Source of the DNA: Pseudomonas sp. 6D_7.1_Bac1
GTDB taxonomy: Bacteria > Pseudomonadota > Gammaproteobacteria > Pseudomonadales > Pseudomonadaceae
Assembly: GCF_025465945.1 (NCBI RefSeq)
Contig: NZ_JANLNW010000002.1
Location: forward strand, 1-64,000
Direction of reading: 5' to 3'
DNA: 64,000 nucleotides
Shown: piece by piece, positions 56,245 through 64,000 of the stretch
How the letters are laid out: each line of letters starts with the position of its first letter
How positions within the stretch are numbered: the first letter of the stretch is position 1
Notes under the pieces: generated by a model
What the model saw: only the letters and a program-made list of their open reading frames with translations
Database searches by the model: none
What the model was told of the DNA's origin: nothing
Made by a program: the position numbers and the translations under genes

Positions 56245-56283
56245 AAAAAAAACGGGCGATCCGAATAAGATCGCCCGTTTTTT
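56245..56283. terminator. Bidirectional terminator
   Basis: AAAACGGGCGATC and GATCGCCCGTTTT form a long stem with A/T runs on both strands. On the minus strand it immediately follows the small ORF downstream of the DUF6124 gene. Confidence 0.9.
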
Positions 56284-56407
56284 ACATCGAAGCCTGTACC
56301 TGCAATCGTCGCCCAACGACGTCCAGCAAATCACAACCGTCGCGCAATGACGTCACCAACACCCGCGATAATTCACTGTAAACGCCCTCGCTAAGCGCCA
56401 GACTCAC
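56282..56407 (-). CDS. Putative 41-residue small protein
   Basis: A GTG-started frame of 41 residues (SLALSEGVYSELSRVLVTSL onward, ending QVQASM) lies in the same frame as the DUF6124 gene, separated by two stop codons (TAA CGC TAA). The amphipathic composition and codon use look coding-like and a terminator overlaps its stop. There is no clear ribosome-binding site, so it could be re-initiated, or a decayed C-terminal extension of the upstream protein. Confidence 0.4.
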   Translation of the reverse strand: MSLALSEGVYSELSRVLVTSLRDGCDLLDVVGRRLQVQASM

Positions 56408-56413
56408 TTAGCG

Positions 56414-56791
56414 TTATTTGGTTAATGGAACTTCAAGCACGCCTTCGGGTAAGTCCAGATTGTCTAGCGCTCGATTGATCAACAACTCGCCCAGCACCGC
56501 CAGTTGCTGAATGGCCAACGCTACGTTGCGGCGCGAGCCTTCCAGTTCGCCGGCAAGATCGGTGGTCATGACGTTCAGGGAGGCGAGGGTTTCACTGGCA
56601 TGACAGAGCAGAGATTCGGTATCGACATTCGGGACGATGGTGAAGACGTGGCTGATTGGGTCGGGGCGGTCTGGATTACGTAGACGTGCGCTGACGAGGC
56701 GTGCAGCGCTTTTGGAAAGCGTGGATAGATCGACGGTGTCGGTTGGTGAAGCGTCTGGTGATTCTGGAGAGTGCGAGGTGGTTTTTTTCAT
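56414..56791 (-). CDS. DUF6124 family protein
   Basis: This 125-residue soluble protein has a polar Ser/Thr/Pro N-terminus and a helical part with FTIVPNVDTESLLCHASETLASLNVMTTDLA, which I recall as DUF6124, a family common in Pseudomonas, often multi-copy, with no known function. It appears to be the first gene of a short minus-strand unit ending at the terminator near 56245. Confidence 0.75.
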   Translation of the reverse strand: MKKTTSHSPESPDASPTDTVDLSTLSKSAARLVSARLRNPDRPDPISHVFTIVPNVDTESLLCHASETLASLNVMTTDLAGELEGSRRNVALAIQQLAVLGELLINRALDNLDLPEGVLEVPLTK

Positions 56792-56886
56792 GTCTTAGGT
56801 CCATCCATAGAGAGTCATAGGGCCTGCGAGTGCAGGCTCCTGGCATCAGGCGATGTCGCGCAGTGGGCGCAGCATCGCCGAATGAT

Positions 56887-57513
56887 TCAGCCCACCTCGT
56901 AGCGGACCGAAAGCGTGCCCTTCTTCTGCGAAAGGGCTGCGATAGTGACTGTGCCTAATTCCTGTAGGCGCCTTACATGGGTACCGCCGCAGCCGTAGGC
57001 GGGCAGTTCACCGAAACCGATTTCACGCGAACCTTCGCGCAGCGAAGTCAGGCGTGGCAGATCGTTGGCGATCCACTGGGCGAGGGCTTGCTGGATCGTT
57101 TCGGCTTCCAGTGCCTGGGGCATTTCACCGGGTGTGAAGGTGACCTTGCCTTCGCCCGGCCAATGATGGGCCTTGATCGGTGTCCAGCCTTTGGTTTCGA
57201 GGAAGTGCCCGATCAAATGGCCGGCCGAATGCAGGCGGGTATTAAGTTGACGGCGTTGTTCGTCGACCTTGATCGAGGTCATCCCCAGTTTTACCGGTTG
57301 GTCGACGTAGTGCACGATCCGCTCCGGTTCCTGAAATACCCGCAGCACCCGGCTTTCGCCGATCCAGCCGGTATCACAAGGCTGGCCACCACCCTGGGGG
57401 TGAAACAATGTGGCGCGCAGTACCACAGCGAATTCGTTCTCGTTGGGCGTGCAATCCAGGACTTCCACATTGGCCTTGAGGTCATCACTATGGAAAAAGA
57501 GGCGAAGCGTCAT
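56887..57513 (-). CDS. AlaX-type alanyl-tRNA editing protein
   Basis: This 208-residue protein is a free-standing relative of the AlaRS editing domain. The zinc/catalytic motifs are HSAGH (His95, His99) and CGGTH (Cys175, His179), with FHPQGGGQPCDTG near the N-terminus. AlaX hydrolyses Ser-tRNA(Ala) or Gly-tRNA(Ala). AGGGA precedes the ATG. It is divergent from a LysR gene, which might regulate it. Confidence 0.9.
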   Translation of the reverse strand: MTLRLFFHSDDLKANVEVLDCTPNENEFAVVLRATLFHPQGGGQPCDTGWIGESRVLRVFQEPERIVHYVDQPVKLGMTSIKVDEQRRQLNTRLHSAGHLIGHFLETKGWTPIKAHHWPGEGKVTFTPGEMPQALEAETIQQALAQWIANDLPRLTSLREGSREIGFGELPAYGCGGTHVRRLQELGTVTIAALSQKKGTLSVRYEVG

Positions 57514-57602
57514 ATTTCATTCCCTATTGAAATTGATGTTTTGATTATATGAAGGCTGCTATTGCGTGATAATCCGTTCAAACATCAAAGGACTGTTGCG
57601 CT

Positions 57603-58601
57603 GTGAGCATAAATCTTCCACCACTACTGTTGGGTGAAATGGCGATTTTCGTCAAGGTGGTTGAGACCGGCAGCTTCTCGGAGGCAGCACGACAGCTGGG
57701 TTCGTCGCCGTCAGCGGTTAGCCGCAGCATCTCGCGCCTGGAAAAGGCCCTGGCCACACGGCTGTTGCAACGCACCACCCGCAAGCTGCGCTTGAGTGAT
57801 GGTGGCGAAGAGGTGTTCAAGCGCTGCCAGGAGATGGTCAGCGCCGCCCGTTCGGTGATGGAAATCAGTGGGCAGTTCACTCAGGAGGCCGAAGGGCTGG
57901 TGCGGGTCAGCGTGCCGAAGGCGGTAGGGCGACTTGTGATCCATCCGCATATGCCGGAGTTTCTGCGCCGTTATCCCAAGGTCGATGTGACGCTGTTGCT
58001 GGAGGATCGCCAGGTCGATTTGATCGATGATCATGTCGACCTGGCGATCCGCATTACTGACCGCCCGCCGGTGGGGCTGGTGGGTCGCCAACTACTGACG
58101 ATCGACCACATGCTGTGTGCGACACCGCAATACCTGGCAGAGCACGGCACCCCGACTCATCCCCATGACTTGCTGAATCACAGCTGTATCTATCTGGGCG
58201 AAACACCGAGTGATGCACGCTGGAAATTCAAGAAAGGCTCCAAATCAGTGACCGTTGGTGTCCGCGGCCGGTACGCCGCCAATCACACCGGCGTGCGACT
58301 GGGGGCCGTATTGCAGCACATCGGGATTGGCAGCTTGCCGTACTTCACGGCGCGTTATGCGCTTGAACAAGGGTTGATCGTTCAAGTACTGCCGGACTGG
58401 ACTTTTCTCGCGTCCTATCATGGCGGCGCCTGGTTACTGCATTCACCGACACGCTATTTACCGCCCAAGCTTCGAGTGTTTATCGATTACCTGGTGGAGT
58501 GTCTGGAGAAAGAGCCGACGCTGAGCAAACCGGGCAAGTTGAGTGGTTCGGGAAAAGTCGCGGCGCAGTATGAGTTGCCGGAGAGTGATGGGTTGCTCTG
58601 A
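57603..58601 (+). CDS. LysR family transcriptional regulator
   Basis: This 332-residue regulator has an N-terminal winged helix (EMAIFVKVVETGSFSEAARQLGSSPSAVSRSISRLEKAL) and a LysR effector domain. The GTG start is assumed from the usual family N-terminus; ATG 57639 is an alternative. The gap to the divergent AlaX gene is 89 bp, so AlaX is a candidate target. It resembles the CrgA/YafC-like subgroup; the effector is unknown. Confidence 0.9.
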   Translation: MSINLPPLLLGEMAIFVKVVETGSFSEAARQLGSSPSAVSRSISRLEKALATRLLQRTTRKLRLSDGGEEVFKRCQEMVSAARSVMEISGQFTQEAEGLVRVSVPKAVGRLVIHPHMPEFLRRYPKVDVTLLLEDRQVDLIDDHVDLAIRITDRPPVGLVGRQLLTIDHMLCATPQYLAEHGTPTHPHDLLNHSCIYLGETPSDARWKFKKGSKSVTVGVRGRYAANHTGVRLGAVLQHIGIGSLPYFTARYALEQGLIVQVLPDWTFLASYHGGAWLLHSPTRYLPPKLRVFIDYLVECLEKEPTLSKPGKLSGSGKVAAQYELPESDGLL

Positions 58602-58605
58602 TGGA

Positions 58606-58689
58606 CGCTATCGCGAGCAGGCTCGCTCCCACACTGGCTCTGCGTCGTACACAAATCAAATGTGGGAGCGAGCCTGCTCGCGATAGCGG
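58606..58689. repeat. REPIN, GCGAGCAGGCTCGC type
   Basis: CGCTATCGCGAGCAGGCTCG at the left is mirrored at the right across about 33 bases. It lies just after the LysR gene. Confidence 0.9.
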
Positions 58690-58717
58690 TTGTCCAGACT
58701 CTTCATCACTCAGCCAT

Positions 58718-58752
58718 AAAAAAGGCCCGCACGGTTAACCGTGCGGGCCTCT
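58718..58752. terminator. Terminator downstream of PA2817-like gene
   Basis: AAAAAAGGCCCGCACGGTT and its complement form a long stem; on the minus strand it is followed by a T run. It ends the minus-strand gene that stops at 58770. Confidence 0.88.
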
Positions 58753-58769
58753 GCAATTCTGATTGTGGA

Positions 58770-59168
58770 TCAGTGCTTGCTGTCCTGGTTCGACAGGGCC
58801 AGCAGTTGTTTTTCCTGGTTCCAGTCGAACGGTTCGTCGTTCTGTTCGGCTTCGTAACGACGTTCTTCCAGTGCCTGATACAGGTCGATTTCATCATCAG
58901 GCATGTAATGCAGGCAGTCGCCAGCGAAGTACCACAGCAGGTCGCGCGGAACCAGGTGGGCAATTTGCGGATAACGGGCGATGACCTGACAAAGAATGTC
59001 CTGACCCAGGTATTGGCTTTCGATCGGATCGATTGGCAGCGACGCACGCAGTTCGTCGAAGCGCTCCAGAAACAAGGCATGGCTTTCGTCTGGAACCTGC
59101 TCGGCTTCACCGACAGCGACCAGGATACTGCGCAGGAGGTCGAGCTGGACGAGAATTTGGTCGAGCAT
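58770..59168 (-). CDS. PA2817-like conserved hypothetical protein
   Basis: This 132-residue soluble acidic protein has Pro/Asp-rich turns and the segments LVPRDLLWYFAGDCLHYMPDDEI and EPFDWNQEKQLLAL. It matches, from memory, a family named for PA2817 that sits next to the acyl-CoA dehydrogenase gene in pseudomonads. AGAGGACTCC precedes the ATG. No function is known; conservation beside fadE suggests a role linked to it. Confidence 0.7.
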   Translation of the reverse strand: MLDQILVQLDLLRSILVAVGEAEQVPDESHALFLERFDELRASLPIDPIESQYLGQDILCQVIARYPQIAHLVPRDLLWYFAGDCLHYMPDDEIDLYQALEERRYEAEQNDEPFDWNQEKQLLALSNQDSKH

Positions 59169-59263
59169 AACGGGAGTCCTCTAGAACTAAAGCAAAACGG
59201 GCGCCGGAGTATATAACTCCCGCGCCCGCTTTTCATCATTGACCCGCTGGACGAGCAGCCGCG

Positions 59264-61711
59264 TCAGCGGGTCTTGCCTGCAGCCAGTTCAAGCTGCTCC
59301 TTGGAAAAGTCATCGACGTCGATCACTTTGCGCCGCGCAGCTTCGGCTTCGCGCAGGCTCTGTGCTTCTGCCGCTTGCAGCACACCGGCCTCCAGGGCGG
59401 CGTCGATGACGTGCTCCCCGGCGGCGGGTTTGAACTGCCCGCTCTTGAGCGCAATGTGCATTTTTTTCTGTAGCGGTTGTGTTGCACTCAGCAGGTCGCA
59501 GGCATGTTGCAGGGCACCGACCGGGTCCTCGATCGATTGTGGGCGGTAGCAACCACCCAGCAACTCTTCGAGCGTCGGGTCGCCTTTGGCCCGGCCAATC
59601 ACCGCAGCCACCTCGGCGCCGAGTTTGTCCGACGGTCCTTTGTGACGACGACCGAACGGGAACACGATCACCCGCAACAGGCAACCCAGCACCTTGCTCG
59701 GGAAGTTGCTCAGTAGTTCATCCAGCGCCCGTTCCGACTGGCCGAGACTCTCTTCCATGGCCCAGGTGAACAGCGGCGTCATGTGCTCCGGCGAATCGAG
59801 GTCGTGGTAGCGCTTGAGGGCGGCGGAGGCCAGGTACAGGTTGCTCAGTACATCGCCGAGTCGGGCCGACAGGCGTTCGCGACGTTTCAATTCACCACCC
59901 AGCAACATCATGCTCAGGTCAGCGAGCAGGGCGAATGCCGCTGCCTGACGGTTGAGGGCGCGGAAGTAGCCTTGGCTGAGTTTGTCCCCTGGGGTGTGTT
60001 CGAAATGCCCCAGGCCGAGGTTCAGCACCAGGGTGCTGGCAGCGTTGCTCACCGCGAAACCGATGTGCTTGAGCAGCAGGCCATCGAATTCTTTCAAGGC
60101 CTGGTCTTTGTCTTCGCGGTCGGCGAGGGCCATTTCCTTGAGTACAAACGGATGGCAGCGGATCGCGCCTTGACCAAAGATCATCAGGTTACGCGAAAGG
60201 ATGTTAGCGCCTTCCACCGTGATGAAGATCGGCGCACCTTGCCAGCTGCGCCCGAGGTAGTTGTTGGGGCCCATGATGATCGCCTTGCCGCCATGCACAT
60301 CCATGGCTTGGCTGATGCATTCGCGACCACGTTCGGTGAGGTGATACTTGAGAATCGCCGAAAGCACCGAAGGCTTCTCGCCAAGATCCACCGCGTTGGC
60401 GGTGAGCATCCGCGCGGCGTCCATCATCCAGGCATTGCCACCGATACGCGCCATGGCTTCCTGAATCCCTTCGAAGGCGGACAGCGGTACGTTGAATTGC
60501 TCGCGAACCTGAGCATATTGGCCGGTCACCAGACTGGTGAACTTGGCCGCACCGGTGCCGACTGCCGGCAGCGAAATCGAACGCCCGACCGACAGGCAAT
60601 TCATCAGCATCATCCAGCCTTTGCCGAGCATTTCCTGGCCGCCGATGAGGAATTCCAACGGTACGAATACGTCCTTGCCAGAGTTCGGGCCGTTCATGAA
60701 CGCGGCACCGAGGGGCAGGTGGCGCCGGCCGATGTCGACCCCGGCCGTGTCGGTAGGGATCAACGCGAGGCTGATGCCAAGGTCTTCCTCGTCCCCCAGC
60801 AGATGGTCCGGGTCATAGGCCTTGAACGCCAGACCGAGCAGGGTGGCAACCGGGCCCAGGGTGATGTAGCGCTTTTCCCAGTTCAGCCGAAGCCCCAGGG
60901 TTTCCTGACCTTCCCATTCACCTTTGCAGATCACCCCGGTGTCGGGCATGGCGCCCGCATCGGAGCCGGCGAGCGGGCCGGTCAGCGCGAAACACGGGAT
61001 CTCGTCGCCACACGCCAGGCGTGGCAGGTAATGGTTGCGTTGTTCATCGGTACCGTAATGCAGCAACAGTTCGGCCGGGCCGAGGGAGTTGGGCACCATC
61101 ACCGTTGATGCCAGGTCGCCGCTGCGGGTGGCCAGTTTCATTGCCACTTGCGAGTGGGCGTAGGCGGAAAAGCCCTTGCCACCGAATTCCTTGGGAATGA
61201 TCAGGGCAAAAAAGCCATTCTGTTTGATGTGCGCCCAGGCCTCGGCGGGCAGGTCCATCGTCTGGCCGATCTGCCAGTCGCTGACCATGGCGCAGAGCTC
61301 TTCGGTCGGGCCGTCGATGAACGCCTGTTCTTCTTCGCTCAACTGCGCCTTGGGATAGGACAGCAGTTTGTTCCAGTCCGGCCGACCGCTGAACAGCTCG
61401 CCATCCCACCAGACGGTGCCGGCATCGATGGCGTCGCGCTCGGTTTGCGACATCGGTGGCAGGGCTTTCTGAAACCAGTTGAACAGTGGGGCGCTGAAGT
61501 ATTTGCGTCGCAGCTCGGGCAGCAGCAGCGGAGCCGCCACGACGGCCAGCACGATCCAGAAAATCAGCAGCAGCCAGCCTCGATGATGGCTGAAGGCACC
61601 CATCGCCAGCAGGTAAACAGCCACGATACTCAGGGCGGGCAGGGGCGCGATGCGGCGGTGGGCCAGCCAGGCAATCCCGACCACCAGAACCAGTATCCAC
61701 AACAGCAGCAT
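59264..61711 (-). CDS. fadE: Acyl-CoA dehydrogenase FadE
   Basis: This 815-residue enzyme has two or three N-terminal hydrophobic segments (residues 1-65) and then the acyl-CoA dehydrogenase domains with CFALTGPLAGSDAGA, the FAD-binding GRSISLPAVGTGAAK region and WQGAPIFITVEGANILSRNLMIFGQGA, plus a long FadE-type C-terminal extension. It introduces the first double bond in fatty acyl-CoA beta-oxidation. ATG 61711 follows GGAGG and gives the family length; it corresponds to PA2815 by context. Confidence 0.94.
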   Translation of the reverse strand: MLLLWILVLVVGIAWLAHRRIAPLPALSIVAVYLLAMGAFSHHRGWLLLIFWIVLAVVAAPLLLPELRRKYFSAPLFNWFQKALPPMSQTERDAIDAGTVWWDGELFSGRPDWNKLLSYPKAQLSEEEQAFIDGPTEELCAMVSDWQIGQTMDLPAEAWAHIKQNGFFALIIPKEFGGKGFSAYAHSQVAMKLATRSGDLASTVMVPNSLGPAELLLHYGTDEQRNHYLPRLACGDEIPCFALTGPLAGSDAGAMPDTGVICKGEWEGQETLGLRLNWEKRYITLGPVATLLGLAFKAYDPDHLLGDEEDLGISLALIPTDTAGVDIGRRHLPLGAAFMNGPNSGKDVFVPLEFLIGGQEMLGKGWMMLMNCLSVGRSISLPAVGTGAAKFTSLVTGQYAQVREQFNVPLSAFEGIQEAMARIGGNAWMMDAARMLTANAVDLGEKPSVLSAILKYHLTERGRECISQAMDVHGGKAIIMGPNNYLGRSWQGAPIFITVEGANILSRNLMIFGQGAIRCHPFVLKEMALADREDKDQALKEFDGLLLKHIGFAVSNAASTLVLNLGLGHFEHTPGDKLSQGYFRALNRQAAAFALLADLSMMLLGGELKRRERLSARLGDVLSNLYLASAALKRYHDLDSPEHMTPLFTWAMEESLGQSERALDELLSNFPSKVLGCLLRVIVFPFGRRHKGPSDKLGAEVAAVIGRAKGDPTLEELLGGCYRPQSIEDPVGALQHACDLLSATQPLQKKMHIALKSGQFKPAAGEHVIDAALEAGVLQAAEAQSLREAEAARRKVIDVDDFSKEQLELAAGKTR

Positions 61712-61960
61712 ATTCAATCCTCCGTGAAACCAGGGTCAAAACCACCTTCAGAGCTTAGACGGCATCTGCAAAACAGGCTGGTCAGAGCGATGTGTTTGAA
61801 TTCGTGGGAAACAGCAGTGAATTTCGTGAGTGATAGCGCTGACGACCGCTGTAAAAAAGCTTCGCAGAGCGTGCGACAAACGCTGATGTTTGGCCGAAAC
61901 GTCGTTATCTCTGTGCTGAAGCAGTCGCTAGACTCGTGGCTTCTCCAGGAGATTTTTCTC

Positions 61961-62620
61961 ATGCACGAGTATCTGAGTCCCGGCCGCTTCATCGATAGTG
62001 ACCACCCAGCGGTGGTGGAGTTCGCTGAACTGCATCGCGGCACCCGCCGTGATCCGGTCGAGCAGGCGGTGAGTCTGTATTACGCCGTGCGTGAAGCGGT
62101 GCGCTATAACCCCTATACCTTCAGCCGCGATCCCGCGACCTTGCGCGGCAGCTATGCGCTGGCGACCGGTGAGAGTTACTGCGTGCCCAAAGCCACGTTG
62201 CTGGCCGGTTGTGCGCGGCACTGCGGGATCGCAGCACGGATCGGTCTGGCGGATGTGCGTAATCACCTGTCGACCCCGCGCCTGATCAAGTTGCTCAAGA
62301 GCGATGTGTTCGCCATGCACGGTTACACCGAGTTGTATTTGCAGGGCCGTTGGGTCAAGGCCACTCCGGCGTTCAACCAGAAACTCTGTGAGTTGTTCGA
62401 TGTGCCGGCGCTGGAGTTTGATGGGGTAAGCGATAGCGTCTTCCACCCGTTCAATCGCCAGGGGCAACAGTCGATGGAGTACCTGGTCGACCATGGACAG
62501 TTCGCCGATGTACCCGAAGCGTTCTTCTTCGAGTACCTGGAAAAACTCTACCCACACCTGTTCAACGATCAGTCACCGGCATTGCTCGGTGACATGCAGA
62601 GCGATTTGAGTCCCACCTGA
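61961..62620 (+). CDS. Transglutaminase-like protein
   Basis: This 219-residue cytoplasmic protein has a transglutaminase-like core: SYCVPKATLLAGCARHCGIAARI with the nucleophilic Cys and DVFAMHGYTELYLQGRWVKATPAFN with His. The usual third catalytic Asp position reads Thr (KATPAFN), so normal triad chemistry is uncertain. CCAGGAG precedes the ATG. It is divergent from fadE, the PA2814-PA2815 order. Confidence 0.8.
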   Translation: MHEYLSPGRFIDSDHPAVVEFAELHRGTRRDPVEQAVSLYYAVREAVRYNPYTFSRDPATLRGSYALATGESYCVPKATLLAGCARHCGIAARIGLADVRNHLSTPRLIKLLKSDVFAMHGYTELYLQGRWVKATPAFNQKLCELFDVPALEFDGVSDSVFHPFNRQGQQSMEYLVDHGQFADVPEAFFFEYLEKLYPHLFNDQSPALLGDMQSDLSPT

Positions 62621-62638
62621 TCCGGCGTAGACTGCCCT

Positions 62639-62696
62639 AGGGGGCGTTCTCAATTAGTTTCCGGCGCGGTGTGGAAACTAATTGAGAACGCCCCCT
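62639..62696. repeat. Perfect 24-bp inverted repeat
   Basis: Arms 62639-62662 (AGGGGGCGTTCTCAATTAGT onward) and 62673-62696 are perfect complements around a 10-base loop. There is no T tract on either side, so it is not a simple terminator. It could be a miniature inverted-repeat element or a strong 3' hairpin. Confidence 0.85.
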
Positions 62697-62720
62697 AATT
62701 CATCCATTGAGGGGGCGGTC

Positions 62721-63344
62721 ATGCTGAAGATCTGGGGTCGGAAAAATTCGTCGAATGTCAGAAAGGCACTGTGGTGCGCCGAGGAGCTCGGGCTGACCTA
62801 CGAAGCGCTGGATGCGGGCGGTGCGTATGGTGTGGTCGACACGCCGCAATACCGTGCGATGAACCCCAATGGCCGCATCCCGGTGATCGAAGACGACGGT
62901 TTTGTGCTGTGGGAGTCCAATACCATCGTGCGTTACCTGGCCGCCCGTCATGCCGCTGATTCGAACTGGTATCCGGCGGATGTTCAGGCCCGGGCAGCCG
63001 CTGAAAAGTGGATGGACTGGACCACTTCGTCTTTTGCCGAACCGTTCCGCCATGTGTTCTGGGGCGTGTTGCGCACCCCGGCGGATCAGCAGGATTGGGT
63101 TGCGATCAACGCGGCGCAGAAAACTTGCGAGCAATTGCTGTCGATGGTCGACCAGGCATTGGCGCACAAGCCTTATTTGTCCGGTGACGAGATCGGTGTC
63201 GGTGATATTCCGTTGGGCAGCTTCATCTATGCCTGGTTCGAGATGCCCATCGAGCGAGCGCCAATGCCTCATCTGCAAGCCTGGTATGCGCGATTGAAGC
63301 AACGTCCGGCCTATCAGAAAGCGGTCATGACCGCGTTGACTTAA
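62721..63344 (+). CDS. Glutathione S-transferase family protein
   Basis: This 207-residue protein has an N-terminal thioredoxin-fold domain (KIWGRKNSSNVRKALWCAEELGL, NPNGRIPVIED, LWESNTIVRYLA) and a helical C-terminal domain. The Ser/Asn-rich active-site turn suggests a theta/beta-like enzyme. ATG 62721 follows GAGGGGGCGG; an in-frame upstream extension runs into the inverted repeat and is not used. It corresponds to PA2813 by context. Confidence 0.9.
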   Translation: MLKIWGRKNSSNVRKALWCAEELGLTYEALDAGGAYGVVDTPQYRAMNPNGRIPVIEDDGFVLWESNTIVRYLAARHAADSNWYPADVQARAAAEKWMDWTTSSFAEPFRHVFWGVLRTPADQQDWVAINAAQKTCEQLLSMVDQALAHKPYLSGDEIGVGDIPLGSFIYAWFEMPIERAPMPHLQAWYARLKQRPAYQKAVMTALT

Positions 63345-63478
63345 TACTGACTATCGACACACTTGACTGTACTTGTGCGGCGTCGCCAAGCACCATTGCG
63401 TTCTTGCGCCGTGGTTGCATTGCTCGCCGCCCGCCCTTATTTAATCCTGACTTCCCTTCTTGGTGCGTAAATCCGATA

Positions 63479-64000
63479 TGAGTTCTGCTCTGTCCATCCG
63501 GCAGCTAACCAAAACCTACGGCAACGGTTTCCAGGCCTTGAGTGGTATCGATCTGGATGTCGCCGAAGGTGACTTTTTCGCATTGCTTGGCCCCAACGGT
63601 GCCGGCAAATCCACGACCATCGGCATTCTCTCGACCCTGGTGAACAAGACCAGCGGAACGGTGAACATCTTTGGCCACGACCTGGACCGCAACCCGGCCG
63701 CGCTCAAGCGCTGCATCGGTGTGGTGCCGCAGGAGTTCAACTTCAACCAGTTCGAAAAGACCTTCGACATTGTCGTGACCCAGGCCGGTTACTACGGTAT
63801 TGCGCCTAAAGTCGCCAAGGAGCGCGCTGAGCAATACCTGACTCAGCTCGGCCTGTGGGACAAGCGCGATGTGCCGTCGCGTTCGCTGTCGGGTGGCATG
63901 AAGCGTCGACTGATGATTGCGCGCGCATTGGTGCATGAACCGCGCCTGCTGATCCTCGACGAACCGACGGCTGGCGTGGACATCGAATTGCGTCGTTCGA
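63479..64000 (+). CDS. ABC exporter ATPase (3' end beyond window)
   Basis: The first 174 codons of an ABC ATPase are present and open to the window end. Walker A is GPNGAGKSTT, Q-loop VVPQEFNFNQ, signature SLSGGMKRRLMIARALV and Walker B LLILDEPTAGVD. This is the YadG-like branch of ABC-2 exporters; the permease is expected just beyond the window, as PA2811 follows PA2812. The start MSSALSIRQLTKTYGNGF is standard for the family; the Shine-Dalgarno is weak. Confidence 0.9.

Noticed and set aside
59783..61108. Plus-strand frame of 441 codons opposite fadE
   Set aside because: Antisense shadow of the dehydrogenase; no supporting signals.

Overview
The window is a stretch of chromosome from a Pseudomonas of the fluorescens group. 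Base composition is high GC, coding is dense, and two families of paired REP palindromes (REPINs) fill many intergenic gaps. Gene order matches what I recall of P. aeruginosa PAO1 in several blocks: MCP-fabB-fabA-hybrid kinase-gpsA-AMP ligase-thioesterase resembles PA1608-PA1618, and the right end resembles PA2812-PA2817. These comparisons are from memory, not from a search.

Layout. 1-8.7 kb: housekeeping genes (brnQ, DUF599 and MAPEG membrane proteins, a small lipoprotein, two coupled hotdog thioesterases, htpG, a dienelactone hydrolase, a pirin, an OsmC protein). 8.9-12.4 kb: a chemoreceptor and the fabA-fabB pair for unsaturated fatty acids. 12.7-17.7 kb: a compact minus-strand unit of TonB-dependent receptor, ABC-type periplasmic binding protein and GacS/RetS-like hybrid sensor kinase, with no permease or ATPase. 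17.8-26.7 kb: gpsA, DUF4389, sixA, AMP ligase, thioesterase, two hydrolases, a glutathione transferase, DUF4892 and an AI-2E family transporter. 26.9-36.4 kb: an EF-hand protein beside a two-component system, pyrF, two oxidoreductases, a MocR regulator and a second chemoreceptor. 37.5-38.0 kb: two identical tRNA-Glu/tRNA-Gly pairs behind a strong sigma70 promoter.

38.0-52.4 kb is a complete tad/Flp pilus locus. An AraC regulator with a degenerate receiver domain comes first. Then follow flp1, a truncated prepilin-peptidase relic, flp2, the full prepilin peptidase, a winged-helix AAA+ ATPase, rcpC/cpaB, a TadG-like protein, two TadE-like pseudopilins, tadZ, tadA, tadB and tadC. A converging minus-strand operon carries a small membrane protein, the secretin rcpA, a TadD-like TPR lipoprotein and a DUF3613 protein. 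The tandem flp-tadV duplication with one decayed copy, the extra ATPase and the split two-operon layout are the most distinctive accessory features.

53.0-56.1 kb encodes a basic amino acid/histidine ABC importer (hisJQMP type). A perfect palindrome fitting the reported HutC motif TGTA-N2-TACA lies upstream. The rest holds a DUF6124 protein with an unannotated small ORF after it, an AlaX editing protein, a LysR regulator, the fadE acyl-CoA dehydrogenase, a transglutaminase-like protein, a glutathione transferase and the start of an ABC exporter ATPase cut by the window end. I found no CRISPR array, prophage, complete insertion sequence or rRNA gene.
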